A stretch of 7,797 bases of DNA, from the NCBI GenBank assembly GCA_012514445.1, contig JAAZAI010000377.1:1-7797 (forward strand), in the 5' to 3' direction. The stretch is from Lentisphaerota bacterium (GTDB lineage: Bacteria > Verrucomicrobiota > Kiritimatiellia > RFP12 > UBA3636). Under the pieces are notes generated by a model. That model did no database searches. It was not told the DNA's origin and saw only the letters and a list, made by a program, of their open reading frames with translations. Of the stretch, positions 5,486 to 7,797 are shown one piece after another. The position numbers and the translations under genes were made by a program. How positions within the stretch are numbered: position 1 is the first letter of the stretch; every line of letters starts with the position of its first letter.

Positions 5486-7546
5486 ATGAAAACCTCCCGT
5501 GTCGACACGGCTTCTGGCGCGCGCAATCGAAAGCCGCTGATTTCGGCAGCGGCCTTTGCCTTGGTCAGCATCGTGCTGTGCGTGCTGGCCGGCGGAATCG
5601 CCGGGCGGGCGCTGTGGTGCGACGAAATCCTGCGCATCAACGGACAGAGCATGAGCGTGGCGCAGTTGATGCGTTTCGAGCATCTGAAAACCTTCTGCAC
5701 GCAGACGACGGCCGGGTATCTGTTCATGCGGCCTTGGCAATTGCTCTTCGGGATGGAGACGGGCGGTTGCATCGTGTCCGCGCTGGCGGGCGGCGTGATC
5801 ACTTTCTCGACGTTGCTGTCGATCTCCCTGTTGCTCGGCTGGAAGCGGCCTCATCCCCTCGCGTCGCTGGTCGTCGCCACGAACCCGCTTTTGATCTACT
5901 ACGGCTCCGAACTCGCCTTCTACGGCATGTGGGCGGCGGCCGCGGCGGTGGCTTTTGCGCTTCACGTGCGGTTGCTGACGCTGGACGAGGATGGTCTGCG
6001 GGTTTGCCGCTGGCTGTCGGCGGGGTTGGTGCTCGCCGGAACGGCGGTGGTGGCCTTTCATTTCGCGGGCATCTTCGTGTGGTCGTTCACGGCCGCGGCG
6101 GCGCTGGCGTGCATCTGGCAGGCGGCGGGGTTGCGAAAGGCGCTGGCCTTCATCCCCGTCTACGCCATTCCGGTCCTGGTGAACCTGCCGATGTACATCG
6201 GGTCGATGCGGGCGCCAGAGCATCTGGGGACCAAGACGCTGCAACTGGGGCGGCTTGGGTCGGTGGCACCCGCGCTCTGGAGCTATGTCGAGCGGCTGTT
6301 TCCGGCGCTCACGGGCGGTCGTTGGTTTGGCATCGCCCTGTTCGCCGCCGGCGTTGTGGCGCTGTTGCGCGCGAATGCCCGGAGCCGTCGTGTTTTGGCT
6401 GTGGCGCTCATCTCGATCGTCGCGATCCTGCCTTTTCTCGCCTACTCGCATCTGCGGGAGTACATGCCTGTCGTCGCGCGCTACTGGGTGTGCGCCCTGG
6501 GTCCGGCGTTGGCTTTGGTGGGGGCGGGGGCGCACGTTCTCCTCGCCGAATGCCATCGGGTTCCGATTCGGATCGCCGGAGGGATGCTTGCCGGAATCGT
6601 GCTGTGCGGCAACGCGCTGGTGGCGGTCGCGCTGATCGACGCCGACGGACGCCCGCAGCCGTATCGTCTGATGCAGCATCATGTGGCCTCTCTTCCGCCG
6701 GTCCGGAACATCGTCTTCCCCAACCACTACGAGAGCCGCTTCTTCGGGGGCTACTATGCGCTGCCCAATCGGGGGCGGGCGATGTTCCCCAGCATCTGGG
6801 AGGAGGGCGAGGAGGCCCGTGTGAACGGGCTCAAGGCGATCTGGAAGCTGGTTCCGGACGCCGTCTACTACGCCAACAATCGCGAAGTCGAGTCCGAATT
6901 GAAGCAGGCGGGAATCGTGCAGCCGGGCGGGGTATTCGCCTGGAAGCCATCCCGGCTGATGCTTGAGACTTACAAGCTCAAGCTGCATCCGGAGCCTCCG
7001 ATCGAGGCCGAGAAGCCGATGTTCCTCCTTCACGAGACGAAGGAGACGCTGGCCGCGGCCGCGGAGCGCGATGGGGCGCCGGTCGTCGTTCCGTCGCCGG
7101 GCTGGATGCTGGTCAACTCCCGCGATGCCAAGGGCGCGATGCAGTTCGGCCTGATTGCGCAGGGGCCATCCTATCCGGGTTTGCAGGTCTACATGCCGAA
7201 GTCGGCTGATCCGGGGCGTGAATGGCATCTTGGCGTCGATCTGCTCAGCTACAAGAACGTCGCGATTCAGGCCAAGATCGGGGGCCGCGCGCTCGATGGA
7301 TCGCACATGGTGCGGAAGACGGCGGCCGAGAGCTTTTTCATTCCACAGAAGAAGGGTTTCGCTGGGTTGCCGATTCCTGAGGACTGGGTGAGGATGGGCC
7401 ATCAGTTTGCTATTGCCGCGCCGCCCGAATCGCTCACGTTGCCTCTGGGCGTTCTCGCGCCCGGGTGGCACGAAGTCTCGCTCGACTCCGGCCGCAAGGC
7501 CGCGCCGCTCGTCTTGACGGCGCATCGCGTTTGGGGTAGACCATAG
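5486..7546 (+). CDS. Multi-spanning membrane protein, probable GT-C (PMT/ArnT-like) glycosyltransferase
   Basis: Likely uses a polyprenyl-phosphate sugar to glycosylate a lipid, glycan or protein on the periplasmic face; the acceptor is unknown. The 686-residue protein has about 10-11 hydrophobic segments: roughly 18-38, 92-117, 123-138, 145-161, 177-194, 197-212, 219-238, 280-295, 302-320, 333-354 and 361-384. After the first segment comes LWCDEILR with Asp46-Glu47, matching the acidic pair GT-C enzymes carry in their first periplasmic loop. TTAGYLFMRPWQLLFG (74-89) and IYYGSELAFYGMWA (137-150) resemble the HPPLYY-like and YSxEARxY-like blocks of PMT/GT39 relatives. Residues ~386-686 are soluble and unrecognised, probably periplasmic; the last ~150 end in LAPGWHEVSLD and may be a beta-rich domain. 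The start ATG 5486 has no clear Shine-Dalgarno and lies five bases after mlaD, so it may be read through from the operon. It uses more TTG, CTG, GTG and CGG codons than the C-ending style of the mla genes, suggesting separate origin. The family call is moderate; the CDS itself is firm. Confidence 0.75.
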   Translation: MKTSRVDTASGARNRKPLISAAAFALVSIVLCVLAGGIAGRALWCDEILRINGQSMSVAQLMRFEHLKTFCTQTTAGYLFMRPWQLLFGMETGGCIVSALAGGVITFSTLLSISLLLGWKRPHPLASLVVATNPLLIYYGSELAFYGMWAAAAAVAFALHVRLLTLDEDGLRVCRWLSAGLVLAGTAVVAFHFAGIFVWSFTAAAALACIWQAAGLRKALAFIPVYAIPVLVNLPMYIGSMRAPEHLGTKTLQLGRLGSVAPALWSYVERLFPALTGGRWFGIALFAAGVVALLRANARSRRVLAVALISIVAILPFLAYSHLREYMPVVARYWVCALGPALALVGAGAHVLLAECHRVPIRIAGGMLAGIVLCGNALVAVALIDADGRPQPYRLMQHHVASLPPVRNIVFPNHYESRFFGGYYALPNRGRAMFPSIWEEGEEARVNGLKAIWKLVPDAVYYANNREVESELKQAGIVQPGGVFAWKPSRLMLETYKLKLHPEPPIEAEKPMFLLHETKETLAAAAERDGAPVVVPSPGWMLVNSRDAKGAMQFGLIAQGPSYPGLQVYMPKSADPGREWHLGVDLLSYKNVAIQAKIGGRALDGSHMVRKTAAESFFIPQKKGFAGLPIPEDWVRMGHQFAIAAPPESLTLPLGVLAPGWHEVSLDSGRKAAPLVLTAHRVWGRP

Positions 7547-7664
7547 CACTGCGAATTCCGTTGTCTCTGCTAAGCGAAATAAGTACATTCGTTTATCAAC
7601 ATTTACCATGCGAATCCAATACAAAAGTCTTTCGATTTTATAACAAAGAGAAAAGGAGATATCC
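7547..7664 (+). promoter_or_regulatory. AT-rich intergenic leader before tagD, weak promoter candidate
   Basis: This 118-base gap is about 36% GC by hand count, sharply lower than the upstream genes. It holds a possible sigma70-type pair: TTGTCT (7561-7566), a 17-base spacer and TACATT (7584-7589). A second -10-like TATAAC lies at 7639-7644 but has no good -35 and leaves almost no room before the ribosome binding site. No convincing hairpin terminator for the upstream gene is seen. Promoter assignment is weak because chance matches are common in AT-rich DNA. Confidence 0.3.
7653..7658 (+). promoter_or_regulatory. Shine-Dalgarno deciding the TTG start of tagD
   Basis: AAGGAG sits six bases before TTG 7665. 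The frame has a TAA at 7641-7643 and no ATG or GTG between it and the TTG, so this site fixes the non-ATG start. Confidence 0.85.
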
Positions 7665-7797
7665 TTGAAGCGTGTCATCACCTATGGAACCTTTGACTTG
7701 CTACATTACGGACATATCAACCTGCTAAGAAGAGCTAGGTCCTTGGGCGACTATCTCATCGTATCGCTCTCAACTGATGCTTTCAATGAAATGGAAA
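7665..7797 (+). CDS. tagD: Glycerol-3-phosphate cytidylyltransferase (TagD/TarD-like), 3'-truncated by window edge
   Basis: Makes CDP-glycerol from CTP and glycerol-3-phosphate in the cytoplasm, the donor for glycerol-phosphate-containing teichoic acids, capsules or other surface glycans. Only 44 codons are visible out of about 130 in the family. They begin (M)KRVITYGTFDLLHYGHINLL, containing the nucleotidyltransferase signature with the HxGH box (His14-Tyr-Gly-His17) at the same place as in Bacillus TagD, followed by RRARSLGDYLIVSLSTDAFN. The RxLGDYLIVxxSTDxFN wording fits TagD better than other cytidylyltransferases, though specificity cannot be proven from a third of the protein. The start is TTG. 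Composition (about 44% GC) differs strongly from upstream, which suggests transfer or the edge of a polysaccharide island; whether the preceding membrane glycosyltransferase belongs to the same locus is open. Confidence 0.88.
   Translation, partial: MKRVITYGTFDLLHYGHINLLRRARSLGDYLIVSLSTDAFNEME

Noticed and set aside
7587..7615. ATTCG...CGAAT inverted repeat in the AT-rich gap as an operator or terminator
   Set aside because: It has only five base pairs with a 19-base loop, too weak to separate from chance.
5477..7681. A 734-codon open frame on the minus strand covering the membrane glycosyltransferase gene
   Set aside because: Its translation is rich in Arg, Gln, His and Pro with no domain or membrane pattern, as expected of the antisense of a GC-rich gene. 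The + strand frame has clear membrane segments and motifs.

Overview
This window comes from a high-GC, diderm (Gram-negative type) bacterium. Most of it is well over 60% GC. It encodes a signal-peptidase-II-type lipoprotein and an mlaE-mlaF-mlaD phospholipid transporter, and both imply an outer membrane. The sequence alone does not fix the phylum. The extended MCE protein and the aromatic-proline repeat lipoprotein would fit a PVC-group or similar environmental lineage, but that is only an impression.

Layout, all on the + strand: (1) 3-1223, the 3' three quarters of cimA, (R)-citramalate synthase, with its N-terminus outside the window; a GC-rich hairpin follows at 1228-1255. (2) 1278-2798, a predicted lipoprotein of unrecognised family built from about a dozen or more ~19-residue units, each marked by an aromatic-Pro-hydrophobic-aromatic motif. 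(3) 2795-5480, mlaE, mlaF and mlaD. All junctions from the lipoprotein through mlaD overlap by 1-4 bases, so the lipoprotein is the translationally coupled first gene of the mla operon. MlaD carries five exact 35-residue repeats after its MCE domain. (4) 5486-7546, a multi-spanning membrane protein resembling a GT-C (PMT/ArnT-like) glycosyltransferase, with a long soluble C-terminal part and a visibly different codon style. (5) 7547-7664, an AT-rich gap (about 36% GC by hand count), then the 5' end of a tagD-like glycerol-3-phosphate cytidylyltransferase (about 44% GC) with a strong Shine-Dalgarno and a TTG start. It runs off the window.

Working together: MlaE (permease), MlaF (ATPase) and MlaD (MCE substrate channel) should form an inner-membrane lipid transporter. 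No MlaA, MlaB or MlaC is present here. The lipoprotein could be an outer-membrane or periplasmic partner, and the MlaD repeat tail could bridge part of the periplasm; both are inferences. The last two genes look like the edge of a surface-polysaccharide locus, and the composition drop at about 7547 suggests that the part beginning with tagD has a different origin.

The best candidate for something undescribed is the repeat lipoprotein coupled to mlaEFD. The other genes belong to known families.
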